Assembly: GCA_964473205.1 (NCBI GenBank)
Contig: CAYYOK010000016.1
Coordinates: 1-40,741, forward strand
Direction of reading: 5' to 3'
Length of the DNA stretch: 40,741 nucleotides
Origin: CAYMRL01 sp964473205
GTDB lineage: Bacteria; Deinococcota; Deinococci; Deinococcales; Trueperaceae
Under the pieces are notes generated by a model that made no database searches, was not told where the DNA came from, and worked only from the letters and a program-made list of their open reading frames with translations. Numbering within the stretch: the first letter of the stretch is position 1; each line of letters opens with the position of its first letter. The position numbers were made by a program, and so were the translations under genes. Positions 7,000 to 14,283 of this stretch are shown in pieces.

Positions 7000-7705
7000 G
7001 CCGCACCCAGCCGTCAGCCACTGCTCGCAGCAGCGGCGTATCGAACACGCCGACGACGTTCGCGGCCCGGTCCGGCCCGAGGGTGTCGACCCAGCGCCGC
7101 CCCTGGCGCATCACTACCCCGCAGGCCAGTACCTCGGCGCCGACCGACTCGATGAGCTGCCAGGGCGCGTCGAGCGTGGCGCCGCTGCTGACGGCGTCGT
7201 CCACCAGCACCACCCGGCGGCCTCGCAGCAGTGGCAGCAGGTTCGGGTCGAGGTAGACCCGCTTGCCGCCACCGGGCGTGGTGATCGACTGCACCGGTGC
7301 GGAGACCGCTTCGTCGTACCAGAACTTGCGCGAGTAGCCGAGCGGCACCATCCGCCCGAGGCCCAGCTCGCGGGCGACGACCGGCGCGAAGGCGAGCCCG
7401 AGCGTCGGCATGCCCACGATCACCTCGGGCGCGAGCGGCGCCAGGAGTCGAGCCAGCATCACGCCGAGCGCGTCGATCACGTCGAGCGAGGCCTGGTTGC
7501 TGATCAGCGAGGCGACGGCCAGCGACGGGTCGGCCGCGAGCTGCCTTATCGGCAGCAGCAGCACGCGCCCGTCGGGCAGCCGGGCCGGGTAGCCGTAGCG
7601 CCACGGGCCGTCGTCCGAAAGCGAGCCGTCGGGTAGCGCGTCCTCGTCGACGAAGCGCTGCCAGTAGCCGGTGGTCGGCTCGGTGAAGTGACGGCTAGCG
7701 GTCAT
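6992..7705 (-). CDS. Phosphoribosyltransferase-domain protein
   Basis: A 237-residue type I phosphoribosyltransferase. The PRPP-binding loop is VVLVDDAVSSGAT (165-177), and VIVGMPTLGLAFAPVVAREL (96-115) is the usual first strand-loop. The enzymes transfer or remove a 5-phosphoribosyl group on a purine, pyrimidine or related base. The hood region, which sets base specificity, is not one I can assign; YSRKFWYDEAVS precedes a Gly-rich flexible loop. The N-terminal 40 residues (GYWQRFVDE...WRYGYPARLPDG) are not typical of Apt or Hpt. A TAACAT box lies 9 bases before the ATG. It overlaps the thioesterase gene and may act with it, but no shared pathway is evident. Confidence 0.82.
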   Translation of the reverse strand: MTASRHFTEPTTGYWQRFVDEDALPDGSLSDDGPWRYGYPARLPDGRVLLLPIRQLAADPSLAVASLISNQASLDVIDALGVMLARLLAPLAPEVIVGMPTLGLAFAPVVARELGLGRMVPLGYSRKFWYDEAVSAPVQSITTPGGGKRVYLDPNLLPLLRGRRVVLVDDAVSSGATLDAPWQLIESVGAEVLACGVVMRQGRRWVDTLGPDRAANVVGVFDTPLLRAVADGWVRRD

Positions 7706-7774
7706 CGGCCCAGCATGTTACCGGCCCGGCGGGGAGGTCGCAGCCGTGCTCGTGCCCTCCGCTGGCCGTAGTCG

Positions 7775-8020
7775 TCAGGCCCGCAGCCACACCCTGGCCA
7801 AGGCCAACCCGGTCAGCAGGGCCGCGATCGAGACCGCCACCGATGCGACCAGGTAGAGCGCCGCCAGCACGCCCTTGCCACCGTCCCACAGCGTCACGGT
7901 GTCGAGCGAGAGCGTCGAGAGCGGGAACCCCGTCCAGCCCGCTCGTTCGGCCAGCTGGTTGGCCCCGTGCCGCAAGGCGCCGCCGATGCCGGCTCCCACG
8001 AACACGATCAGGAAGCTCAT
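7775..8020 (-). pseudogene. CrcB/Fluc fluoride channel homologue lacking its central region
   Basis: An 81-residue hydrophobic protein. Residues 1-33 (FVGAGIGGALRHGANQL then GFP) match the start of CrcB, and 34-81 (STLSLDTVTLWDGGKGVLA then the last span) match its end. CrcB is normally about 125 residues. The missing part is the middle: the second span with its conserved Asn and most of the third with the GGxTTFS break that forms the pore and Na+ site. The frame is open, and the ATG overlaps the acetamidase stop (ATGA), so it may still be translated. A functional fluoride channel is unlikely. I call it an in-frame deletion derivative; a genuinely short membrane protein is the alternative. Confidence 0.6.
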
Positions 8021-8940
8021 GTCTGCCTCCCGATCAGCTCCTTGGGCAGACGGCAGACGACCGTGTAGGCGGGATCGAACATGTTCCCGACCTCTAAGTC
8101 CGCTGCCTGGCCGATCAGCACGGAGGCGGCCTCGTGCGAGAGGCCGTACTCGTTGGTCAGCCAGCGGGTCATCTCGGTGATCGCATGCTGCGCCGCCTGG
8201 TCCAACGGCCTGGCGTTGCCGAGCGTGAACACGTGCGTCGCGTTCTCGCCGCGAGGCCAGCGGATGCTCGAGCTCTTCACCAGGCCGACCTGGAACCTGA
8301 CGCTCATCGAGGTCTCGACGCCCGTGCCGGCCAGCTCGCCGGCGCCCTGCACGGCGTGGCCGTCCCCGACGAACACGAGAGCCCCGGGCACTAACACCGG
8401 CAGGAAGACGGTCGCGCCGGGCTCGATGCCGCGGTAGTCCATGTTGCCGCCGTGCTCGGCCGAGGTGGCGGTCGAGATCGCCTGACCGCCGGCGGGCGCC
8501 ACGCCGATGCAGCCGAGCATCGGGCTCAGAGGCAGGGCCAGGCCGGGAAGCCCCGGTATCTCGGCGGCTGGCCGGAGAGTGGCGCCGGGCAGGTCGATGA
8601 GCCAGGTCCTCACCGATGCGTCTGGCTGCGGGCCCAGCGCCTCGACGAAGTCCGGGTCGAGCGTGACCGGCGCCAGGCGATGGCTCGCCCAGCCGGTGTC
8701 GCGGTTGGGAACCAGCTCGAGGATCTCGACGGAGACGGCGTCGCCCGGCTCGGCGCCCCTGACGAGGAACGGGCCCGTCAGCGGGTTGCCGCGCCTCGCC
8801 TCGGCCTCGCCGGTCGGCCCGAGCCCGCGCGCGTCGACGGTGACCGTCTCGACCAGATCGCCGGGCTCCAACTCGAGAACTCTGGGGTGAGCAGCGAAGG
8901 TGTTGTGGTACTGCTTGGGGCTGAAGCGGTGCGTCGCCAT
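8017..8940 (-). CDS. Acetamidase/formamidase family protein
   Basis: A 307-residue soluble protein of the FmdA/AmdA family, which hydrolyses formamide, acetamide or similar small amides to ammonia and the acid. Diagnostic motifs are HGGNMDYRG (163-171) and VGDGHAVQGAGELAGTGVE (191-209), whose Asp, His and Glu residues are conserved in the family's metal and catalytic site. The N-terminal HRFSPKQYHNTF is also typical. Length matches the family. No signal peptide. It follows the vapBC pair by 53 bp and overlaps the reduced CrcB gene by 4 bp. The true substrate is not readable from sequence. Confidence 0.88.
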   Translation of the reverse strand: MATHRFSPKQYHNTFAAHPRVLELEPGDLVETVTVDARGLGPTGEAEARRGNPLTGPFLVRGAEPGDAVSVEILELVPNRDTGWASHRLAPVTLDPDFVEALGPQPDASVRTWLIDLPGATLRPAAEIPGLPGLALPLSPMLGCIGVAPAGGQAISTATSAEHGGNMDYRGIEPGATVFLPVLVPGALVFVGDGHAVQGAGELAGTGVETSMSVRFQVGLVKSSSIRWPRGENATHVFTLGNARPLDQAAQHAITEMTRWLTNEYGLSHEAASVLIGQAADLEVGNMFDPAYTVVCRLPKELIGRQT

Positions 8941-8993
8941 GGCACATCATCGCAGCGCAGGGCGCTCAGGCGGGGCGGAACCCTTTCGTCTCG

Positions 8994-9407
8994 TCACACA
9001 CGCGCTACTGGAAGGCGCACCGTTTCCAGGTCGGTCCTCCAGAGGTCATCGCCGACGAAGGCGAGCGGCCAGCGAAGCGTCTTGGCTAGCGCGTAGCCGA
9101 ACAAGTCACCGAAGTTCAGCCCGGCGGGAGGTCCGCTCCCCCGTCCGAACTCGAGGTATGCCCGTCGCGCGACGTCCGCCTGATCGACCGTGAGATCGAG
9201 TCCTTCGATGCGCAGCCGCGCCATGAGCGCGTTCATCAGCCCGTAGGCATCACCTCTGACACGACCGCGGATGACGGCCTGAAGCTCGACCAACGAGCCG
9301 GCGGACATCACGCGACGGTCCTGCAGAGCGAGGAACGCCACCGACGCTTCCCAGCCCGGCTCCCTGAAAAGCACGTGGGCCAAGGCGCTGGTGTCCAGGA
9401 CGATCAG
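8994..9407 (-). CDS. vapC: VapC-type PIN-domain toxin
   Basis: A 137-residue PIN-domain ribonuclease toxin. Acidic Mg2+-binding residues are visible: D5 in IVLDTSAL, E41 in SLVELQAVI, D101 in LNFGDLFGYALAK and D120/D121 in FVGDDL. PIN toxins cleave specific RNAs, often initiator tRNA or rRNA, unless held by their antitoxin. Family alignment places the first residue at a CTG codon (9407-9405) that overlaps the antitoxin TGA as CTGA; no ATG, GTG or TTG lies nearby in frame. The next upstream in-frame ATG, at 9494, would add 29 residues read from inside the antitoxin gene. A CTG start coupled to the antitoxin stop is therefore the likeliest reading. Confidence 0.82.
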   Translation of the reverse strand: MIVLDTSALAHVLFREPGWEASVAFLALQDRRVMSAGSLVELQAVIRGRVRGDAYGLMNALMARLRIEGLDLTVDQADVARRAYLEFGRGSGPPAGLNFGDLFGYALAKTLRWPLAFVGDDLWRTDLETVRLPVARV

Positions 9408-9649
9408 CTGAGCTCCAGCTCCCGCTCGACCTCGGCTTTGGACGGCTGCAGGTGCTGGGGCTCGACCAGGGAGTGAACGTTCTCCCTGAGCCACTCGATC
9501 TGAGCCGCGATGTCCGATCTGCCGAGTATCTGGCGTTCGTAGAGCTCCAGCGCGCTTCTTACCGCCTCGGTCTTGCCTTCTCCGGTTCGGGCGACGATGC
9601 GGTCGAGCAGGGTGGCGACGTCGTCGTTCTTGATGTTGACCTGCTTCAT
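9404..9649 (-). CDS. vapB: VapB-type antitoxin
   Basis: An 81-residue antitoxin of the Rv0623-like (PSK) VapB group. The N-terminus MKQVNIKNDDVATLLDRIV suits a ribbon-helix-helix DNA-binding fold, followed by TGEGKTEAVRSALELYERQI and a toxin-wrapping acidic tail. It neutralises the VapC encoded immediately downstream and should repress its own promoter. The ATG at 9649 lies 7 bases after TAGCTT (9662-9657) with no Shine-Dalgarno, consistent with leaderless translation; a TTG three codons upstream (9658) falls inside this -10 box and is unlikely. Confidence 0.82.
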   Translation of the reverse strand: MKQVNIKNDDVATLLDRIVARTGEGKTEAVRSALELYERQILGRSDIAAQIEWLRENVHSLVEPQHLQPSKAEVERELELS

Positions 9650-9656
9650 GACGCTC

Positions 9657-9720
9657 AAGCTAGCACTTTTCTAGAACTAGCACGTACCGATTCTAGACTA
9701 TTGCCTATGATCGCTAGGCA
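9657..9720 (-). promoter_or_regulatory. vapBC promoter and repeat-rich operator region
   Basis: TAGCTT (9662-9657) is the -10 box. Direct TAGCAC repeats start at 9661 and 9678 (17 bp apart). TTCTAGA occurs at 9669 and 9691 (22 bp apart, about two helical turns). TGCCTA (9702-9707) and TAGGCA (9715-9720) form an inverted pair. Repeats on one helix face are expected for VapB autoregulation; which set is bound is not known. Confidence 0.5.
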
Positions 9721-9751
9721 TCCGGCCGGTTGGTCGACCAGCCCGAAGCCG

Positions 9752-9782
9752 TTGACGAGCACCCCACCACCTGGTCTATCCT
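9752..9782 (+). promoter_or_regulatory. Promoter of VOC gene, probably leaderless
   Basis: TTGACG (9752-9757) and TATCCT (9777-9782) are 19 bases apart, and the ATG follows the -10 by 7 bases, leaving no room for a leader or Shine-Dalgarno. Confidence 0.55.
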
Positions 9783-9798
9783 CAACCGTATGGTTGAG
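9781..9798. promoter_or_regulatory. Inverted repeat spanning the VOC start codon
   Basis: CTCAACC-GTAT-GGTTGAG has exact 7-base arms, and the ATG at 9790 lies across the loop and right arm. It starts inside the -10 box and resembles the CAACC/GGTTG sites found near ArsR-type regulators of small detoxification genes. A repressor bound here would cover the transcription start. Confidence 0.5.
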
Positions 9799-10254
9799 AA
9801 TGCGAGAACTAGCCAGAGCACCTCCGCGCGCCGGACCCCCGGACGCGTCACACCCTTCCTGATGTTCACCGGTCGCGCCGAGGAGGCGATGAACCTCTAC
9901 GTCGAGCTCTTCGACGACGCCGAGATCCTCACGCTCCACCGCCACGGAGCCGACGGCCCTGGCAAGGAGGGCACCGTCCTCAACGCCACCTTCCGCATCG
10001 GAGACGAGGTGTTGATGGCCTTCGACAGCCCTCCGGTGCACCAGTTCGACTTCACGCCCTCGCTGTCTCTGTTCGTCGACTGTCGCAGCGAGGCGGAGAT
10101 CGACAGGCTCTTCGCGGCTCTCAGCGACGGCGGCTTCGTGATGATGCCGCTCTCCACCGAGTACGGCTTCGCGACCAAGTACGCGTGGCTCAGCGACCGC
10201 TTCGGCGTCTCCTGGCAGCTCTCGTGGCAGCTCGACCTCGGCGAGCCGACCTGA
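9790..10254 (+). CDS. VOC superfamily protein (PhnB/glyoxalase-like)
   Basis: A 154-residue protein. VTPFLMFTGRAEEAMNLYVELF is the opening of the PhnB-type VOC proteins (formerly labelled 3-demethylubiquinone methyltransferase-like); also visible are FRIGDEVLMAFDS, SLFVDCRSEAEIDRLFAALS and YAWLSDRFGVSWQL. VOC proteins use paired beta-alpha-beta-beta-beta modules to bind a metal or small ligand and include dioxygenases, glyoxalases and resistance proteins. Which one applies is not clear; the PhnB subgroup often lacks a full metal site. The N-terminal 18 residues are an unusual polar extension. The gene ends 20 bp from the convergent DUF899 gene and is divergent from vapBC. Confidence 0.82.
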   Translation: MVENARTSQSTSARRTPGRVTPFLMFTGRAEEAMNLYVELFDDAEILTLHRHGADGPGKEGTVLNATFRIGDEVLMAFDSPPVHQFDFTPSLSLFVDCRSEAEIDRLFAALSDGGFVMMPLSTEYGFATKYAWLSDRFGVSWQLSWQLDLGEPT

Positions 10255-10273
10255 GCAGGAAGACGCTAAGGGT

Positions 10274-10999
10274 TCAGCTCCTGCCCGCGCGAGACGGGGC
10301 TGCCACGCCGTCCTCGTACTCGTCGTGCCTACGCCACCAGACGTAGGGCTGGCCTTGGGGCCAGCCGTCGGGAGAGGCCTCCCACGCCTCCTGGCGCCCG
10401 AACGGCACCAGGTCGAGGAGGCTGAACGCCGTGCCCAACGCCTCCACGCCGCGGTTGAACGTCTGGTAGGTGTGGAACGCGCGGTCGCCGTCGCGCAGGA
10501 AGACGCTGAGCGAGTGATGCTCGCTGTCGCCGACGGTGGCTCTGAAGTCGTGGTTGAACTTGCTCGCGTACGAGGAGAACCACGGCACCTCCCAGCCCAT
10601 CCGCGCCCGGTACGCCAGCAGCTTCGCGAGCGGCGCGCGCGAGACCAGCGCGACCGAAACGTCGCGAGCCGCCAGGTGCCGCGTGTCGGTGAGCCCGTCT
10701 ACGAACCACGAGCAGCCGTCGCAGCCTGCATCCCAGTCCGGGTGGAACATGAAGTGGTAGACGATGAGCTGGCTGCGGCCGTCGAACAGGTCCAGCAGCC
10801 CGACCTCGCCATCCGTTCCCGCGAAGCGGTAGCCGGCCTCCACCTCGACCATCGGCAGCCGGCGGCGCTGAGCCGCGAGCTCGTCGGCGCGGCGCGTGTG
10901 CGCCTTCTCCTGCACGAGCAGCTCGTTCCTCGCGCGCTGCCACTCCTCGCGCGAGACTACCGCTGGCAGGCCGCGCGGCTTCGCCTGTGTGTCTGACAT
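10274..10999 (-). CDS. DUF899 family thioredoxin-like protein
   Basis: A 241-residue cytoplasmic protein of DUF899. Characteristic stretches are VVSREEWQRARNELLVQEKAHTR (read in parts), YHFMFHPDWDAGCDGCSWFVDGL with its Cys-x-x-Cys (GCDGC), and SVFLRDGDRAFHTYQTFNRGVE. The fold is predicted to be thioredoxin-like, with CxxC after strand one, so a redox or peroxidase-like role is plausible but unproven for the family. GAGGAGG precedes the ATG. It has a strong, palindrome-covered promoter of its own and faces the MFS gene's 3' end upstream on the same strand. Confidence 0.85.
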   Translation of the reverse strand: MSDTQAKPRGLPAVVSREEWQRARNELLVQEKAHTRRADELAAQRRRLPMVEVEAGYRFAGTDGEVGLLDLFDGRSQLIVYHFMFHPDWDAGCDGCSWFVDGLTDTRHLAARDVSVALVSRAPLAKLLAYRARMGWEVPWFSSYASKFNHDFRATVGDSEHHSLSVFLRDGDRAFHTYQTFNRGVEALGTAFSLLDLVPFGRQEAWEASPDGWPQGQPYVWWRRHDEYEDGVAAPSRAGRS

Positions 11000-11034
11000 G
11001 TCGCTCCTCCTCGGAGATCCCCGGCGCAGACAAA

Positions 11035-11063
11035 AGTGTAGCTACACGTATTTCAGCGGTCAA
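11035..11063 (-). promoter_or_regulatory. Promoter of DUF899 gene with operator palindrome
   Basis: On the minus strand TTGACC (11063-11058) and TACACT (11040-11035) are exactly 17 bases apart. GTGTAGCTACAC (11036-11047), a perfect 12-bp palindrome, overlaps the -10 box and spacer, so a dimeric repressor of TetR, MarR or similar type is likely. No candidate regulator gene is adjacent. Confidence 0.65.
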
Positions 11064-11096
11064 GCTCTCGGGCTCGGCTCTACGGGGTCCGGGCGC

Positions 11097-12341
11097 TCAG
11101 CGGCGCGTCAGCGCCTGATACAGCACGAGCAGCAGCACGCTCATGCCCAGGACGGTCGCGCCGACGACCTCCAGCCCAAGGGACCTCGACGCCAGCCCCA
11201 CCGCCGCGGTCAGCCCCGCCCCGCCCAGCCCTGCCGAGGCGATCTGGAAACCGATGGCGTTGTCGGCGTGCTCGCGCCCGACGCGCTTGGGCGTGAGGCT
11301 GATGAGCGAGGCGAAGATCGGCGCTATCGAGAAGCCGATGACCATCAAGCCGAGGTACGACAGAACGCGAGTGGGCTCGAGCCAGAACAGCAGGGCTCCG
11401 ACGGTGCACGCGGCGATGCAGAGCCGCAACGTCCGCGTCAGGTTCACGCGGTCGGCGACGATGCCGAAGAGCACGCGCCCGACCATCAGGCTCCCCCAGA
11501 ACAGGCTGACGAGCAGGCCCGCCGCACCGACCGGCACCCCGCGCTGGAGCGTCAGCAGCGAGAACGCCCACTGGCCGGTCACCATCTCGACGCCGGCGTA
11601 GACGAAGAACGTGAGCATCCCGAGCCAGACGACCGGCCGGCGCAGCGTGTCGCGGGTGCGGGCCGGTCTTCGAGGGGGTGTGGGTAGGTCGCTTGGAGGT
11701 ACCCCTAGGCTAGGCTCCTGCCTAGGGTAGGGGGGCGCGGAAGGAGGCATGGGAGGGTCGCTCGGGCCCGCTCCCGGGGCCGCGCCGGCAACGAGCCAGC
11801 GGTTGCGGGTGAGGAAGAACACCAGCGCCAGCAGCAGCTGGCACGACCCGACGATCGCGTAGCTCAGCCGCCACACGCCGCCCGAGCTCAGCACCGCGGT
11901 GACGATCAGCGGTCCGAGGGTCGTCCCGACACCGAACGAGGCGTGCAGCCAGTTGAGGACCCTCGCGCTGAAGTGCCTGGCCCCGTACGAGTTCAGACCC
12001 GCGTCTATCGCTCCCCCGGCGAGGCCGGCGAGCAGCCCGAAAGCGAGCAGGAGCGCCCACCACTGCGTGAGCGCGAAGCCGAGCAGGGCGAGGGCCGCGG
12101 CCAGCGTCGATACCGTCAGCACGGCGCCTATCGACATCACCCTGAGCACGCGGCCGCTGACGAAGCTCGAGAGCAGGTAGCCAGCGGTCTGGACCGCGAC
12201 CAGCAAGCCGAGAGCGTCGAGCGGGACGCCGAGGCTCTCGCGGATCGACGGCCAGGCCACCCCGAGCAGGCCGTCGGGCAGCCCGAGGCTGACGAAGGCG
12301 AGGAAGGCGAGTAGGGCGAGCAGCGTGCTGCGAGCTATCAC
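11097..12341 (-). CDS. MFS transporter
   Basis: A 414-residue major facilitator with about 12 spans arranged six plus six. FVSLGLPDGLLGVAWPSIRE at the N-terminus and a GxxxDR-like loop (FGIVADRVNLTRTLRL) are typical of the fucose-permease-like/YbjJ-type MFS group. The substrate is unknown. The central cytoplasmic loop (about 187-240) is unusually long and Pro-rich, and contains a DNA palindrome at 11703-11727. The GTG start at 12341 has AGAGG 6-7 bases upstream. It is divergent from the aldolase gene with only a 62-bp gap. Confidence 0.85.
   Translation of the reverse strand: MIARSTLLALLAFLAFVSLGLPDGLLGVAWPSIRESLGVPLDALGLLVAVQTAGYLLSSFVSGRVLRVMSIGAVLTVSTLAAALALLGFALTQWWALLLAFGLLAGLAGGAIDAGLNSYGARHFSARVLNWLHASFGVGTTLGPLIVTAVLSSGGVWRLSYAIVGSCQLLLALVFFLTRNRWLVAGAAPGAGPSDPPMPPSAPPYPRQEPSLGVPPSDLPTPPRRPARTRDTLRRPVVWLGMLTFFVYAGVEMVTGQWAFSLLTLQRGVPVGAAGLLVSLFWGSLMVGRVLFGIVADRVNLTRTLRLCIAACTVGALLFWLEPTRVLSYLGLMVIGFSIAPIFASLISLTPKRVGREHADNAIGFQIASAGLGGAGLTAAVGLASRSLGLEVVGATVLGMSVLLLVLYQALTRR
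11703..11727. repeat. Inverted repeat within the MFS central-loop codons
   Basis: CCCTAGGC (11703-11710) and GCCTAGGG (11720-11727) are exact inverted arms around TAGGCTCCT. It falls exactly in the extended, low-complexity loop of the transporter, as if a small palindromic element had been inserted in frame. Confidence 0.6.
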
Positions 12342-12403
12342 GAGGCGCCTCTACTCTACGGCGCTACTCTGCGGCCGAATCGTAATAGCCTGTGACCTTG
12401 ACC

Positions 12404-13183
12404 ATGATCGAAGCCATAGCATCGCTCAAGAGCCGCTGGCGCGCCGGCCGGACCACCACCAACTGTTGGCTCGCCATCCCCGACGCGCTGGTCGCCGAGA
12501 TCGCCGCGCGCGTCGGCTTCGACTCGCTGTGCGTCGACATGCAGCACGGCCTGGCCGATCAGGGCTCCGCCACGCGGACCTTGCAGGCGACGACCGGAAC
12601 CGGCGTTCCGGTACTGGCACGAGTGCCGTGGAACGAGCCCGGCGTGATCATGCGCCTGCTCGACGCTGGCGCCGCCGGCGTGATCGTGCCTCTGATCAAC
12701 ACCCGCCAGGACGCCGAGGCCGCCGTATCCGCCTGCCGCTACCCGCCGGTGGGGACGCGCAGCTACGGGCCAGTACGTCCCGCCATCACCGAGGGGCCCG
12801 GCTACTTCGCCGCCGCCAACGACGCGGTGCTCGTGTTCGCGATGATCGAGACCAGGCAGGCGCTCGAGAACCTGGAGGAGATCCTCGCGACCCCGGGCCT
12901 GGACGGGATCTACGTCGGTCCCGCCGACCTGAGCCTCGCGCTGGGTCTGCCGCCCGAGCAGGACAGCGCCCGCGAGGAGCATCAACGAACCGTCAAGAGC
13001 ATCTTCGCGGCCGCCGAGCGCCACGGCAAGTTCGCCGGCCTGCACTGCGCCAGCGCGGAGTTCGCGGCCACCGCCGCGGGCTGGGGAGCCGACTTCGTGA
13101 CGATCGCGGCCGATACCCTGGCGCTGAGGCAGGAGCTCGTCAGGCGGGTCGGGCTGTTCGCAGAGCTGACCAGCGGAGCCTAG
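12404..13183 (+). CDS. HpcH/HpaI family class II aldolase
   Basis: A 259-residue metal-dependent aldolase of the HpcH/HpaI (2-keto-3-deoxy-sugar acid / 4-hydroxy-2-oxo-heptanedioate) family, which splits 2-keto-3-deoxy acids to pyruvate and an aldehyde. Visible signatures are SLCVDMQHGLADQ with the catalytic His, PVLARVPWNEPG, LLDAGAAGVIVPLI, FAMIETRQALEN with the metal-binding Glu, and IYVGPADLSLALG with the metal-binding Asp. The family usually has Glu before the catalytic His; here it is Gln. An in-frame GTG at 12392 is an alternative start; no clear Shine-Dalgarno precedes either. It converges with the PHP gene and lies near a sugar uptake unit, fitting sugar-acid catabolism. Confidence 0.87.
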   Translation: MIEAIASLKSRWRAGRTTTNCWLAIPDALVAEIAARVGFDSLCVDMQHGLADQGSATRTLQATTGTGVPVLARVPWNEPGVIMRLLDAGAAGVIVPLINTRQDAEAAVSACRYPPVGTRSYGPVRPAITEGPGYFAAANDAVLVFAMIETRQALENLEEILATPGLDGIYVGPADLSLALGLPPEQDSAREEHQRTVKSIFAAAERHGKFAGLHCASAEFAATAAGWGADFVTIAADTLALRQELVRRVGLFAELTSGA

Positions 13184-13213
13184 AGCGGGAGCACTGACGG
13201 CGTCGGCGACCGC

Positions 13214-14116
13214 TCACACGTGCTCCTGGGAGACGCTCACGGCGTCGCCACACAGGCTCGCCCTGATCTCAGAGATGGCGTGGGTGGCGCGCACGCGCCC
13301 CAGGAACAGGCTCACCTCGTCGTAGCCTGCGCCCTCCAGCGCGTCCAGCGCCTCGCCGAAGCGGTCTCCTACCCGTGAAGGCAGGTGAGCGTCGCCGCCG
13401 ATGACGATCGGTATGCCTCGGAGCGCCGCCTCGCGCAGGATCTCCGGACCCGGGTTCATCTCGGGCACTGCCTTGCTCAACCCTGAAGTGTTCAGCTCCA
13501 AGGCGCAGCCGGTGGCGGCGATGCGGTCCAGGGCGACCCGAACGTCATCGATCAACCTCGACAGGTCCCAGGACCTCGCCGTGACGTTCTTGACCAGGTC
13601 GGGATGCGCGAGGGTGTCGAACAGGCCTGTCTCGGCCGCCCTGGCCAGGTGGTCGAAGTAGAGGCGTTGATACGCCAGGGCGTCGCCCGTCCAGTAGACC
13701 TCCCGGTACTCGGCTAGGTGCGGATGGACCGAGCCCAGCACGTAGTCGAAGGGCGCCGACGAGAGCTGCCGCTCGAGCCAGTCCTCCATGCCAGGCATGT
13801 AGTCGCATTCCAGGCCCAGCCTCACGTCGGCGACGCCGCTCATGGCCACGCGAGCTCGCTCGACGAGAGCTAGGTACGCGTCGAACTGGTCGAGCCTCAT
13901 CCTGGTGGTCGCGCCGAAGCCGCCTGGAACCGGGTTGTGGCAGGTGACGATCACGCCCTTCAACCCCTTGGTGGCCGCGACGGCGGCGTAGACCTCTGGC
14001 TCCCCCTCTGCGTGTTGGCAGAAGGGCGTGTGCATGTGCGTCTCGTAGTAGAGCTTGGCGGCGCCATCCTTGGCGGTGGGCGGTCGTGAAGTAGTCATAC
14101 TTCTTACTGGCGCCAT
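13214..14116 (-). CDS. PHP-domain phosphoesterase, histidinol-phosphatase-like
   Basis: A 300-residue PHP protein. Metal-binding motifs appear in the expected order: ETHMHTPFCQHAEGEPE (H27, H29), IVTCHNP (H60), GLECDYMPGMED (E103), GSVHPH (H131), DTLAHPDL (H171) and IGGDAHLPSRVG (D242, H244). This resembles HisJ-type histidinol phosphatases, which remove phosphate from histidinol-phosphate, but the neighbours are sugar genes, not his genes, so another phosphorylated substrate is possible. ATG at 14116 lies 8 bases after a TATCAT box with a good -35, suggesting a leaderless start; ATG at 14098 is an alternative. It is divergent from the ABC uptake operon. Confidence 0.82.
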   Translation of the reverse strand: MAPVRSMTTSRPPTAKDGAAKLYYETHMHTPFCQHAEGEPEVYAAVAATKGLKGVIVTCHNPVPGGFGATTRMRLDQFDAYLALVERARVAMSGVADVRLGLECDYMPGMEDWLERQLSSAPFDYVLGSVHPHLAEYREVYWTGDALAYQRLYFDHLARAAETGLFDTLAHPDLVKNVTARSWDLSRLIDDVRVALDRIAATGCALELNTSGLSKAVPEMNPGPEILREAALRGIPIVIGGDAHLPSRVGDRFGEALDALEGAGYDEVSLFLGRVRATHAISEIRASLCGDAVSVSQEHV

Positions 14117-14153
14117 GCTGTGGTATGATACTCCCTACAGTCGCTGGCGGCAA
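14101..14153. promoter_or_regulatory. Overlapping divergent promoters (PHP gene / sugar ABC operon)
   Basis: Minus strand: TTGCCG (14153-14148), 17-base spacer, TATCAT (14130-14125), start codon 8 bases on. Plus strand: TTCTTA (14101-14106), 17-base spacer, extended -10 TGG-TATGAT (14121-14129). The two -10 boxes share the same five bases, so polymerase can serve only one direction at a time. Confidence 0.65.
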
Positions 14154-14170
14154 ACTGACTGGGCATACGA

Positions 14171-14189
14171 CGCCAGGGTACCCATGGCG
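14171..14189. promoter_or_regulatory. Near-perfect palindrome in the leader of the sugar operon
   Basis: CGCCAGGGTACCCATGGCG contains GGGTACCC with CGCCA/TGGCG flanks and one unpaired base. It lies in the roughly 150-base untranslated leader of the binding-protein gene and is a candidate site for the RpiR-type regulator of the same operon, or an RNA hairpin. Confidence 0.45.
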
Positions 14190-14283
14190 CCCGTCGACCC
14201 TAGAGCGCAGGAGGGTGTTCTTTGGACAAGTCGCGCAAGACCACGCATACGGACCGATGCATCCCATCGCAGGAGGTCACCCG

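Noticed and set aside
13188..13226. GGAGCAC/GTGCTCC inverted arms between the aldolase and PHP genes as a terminator
   Set aside because: The loop is 25 bases, there is no T-run, and one arm lies in the PHP coding sequence.
14125..14283. Earlier ATG for the sugar-binding protein
   Set aside because: It overlaps the proposed -10 box, has no ribosome site and would bury the signal peptide.
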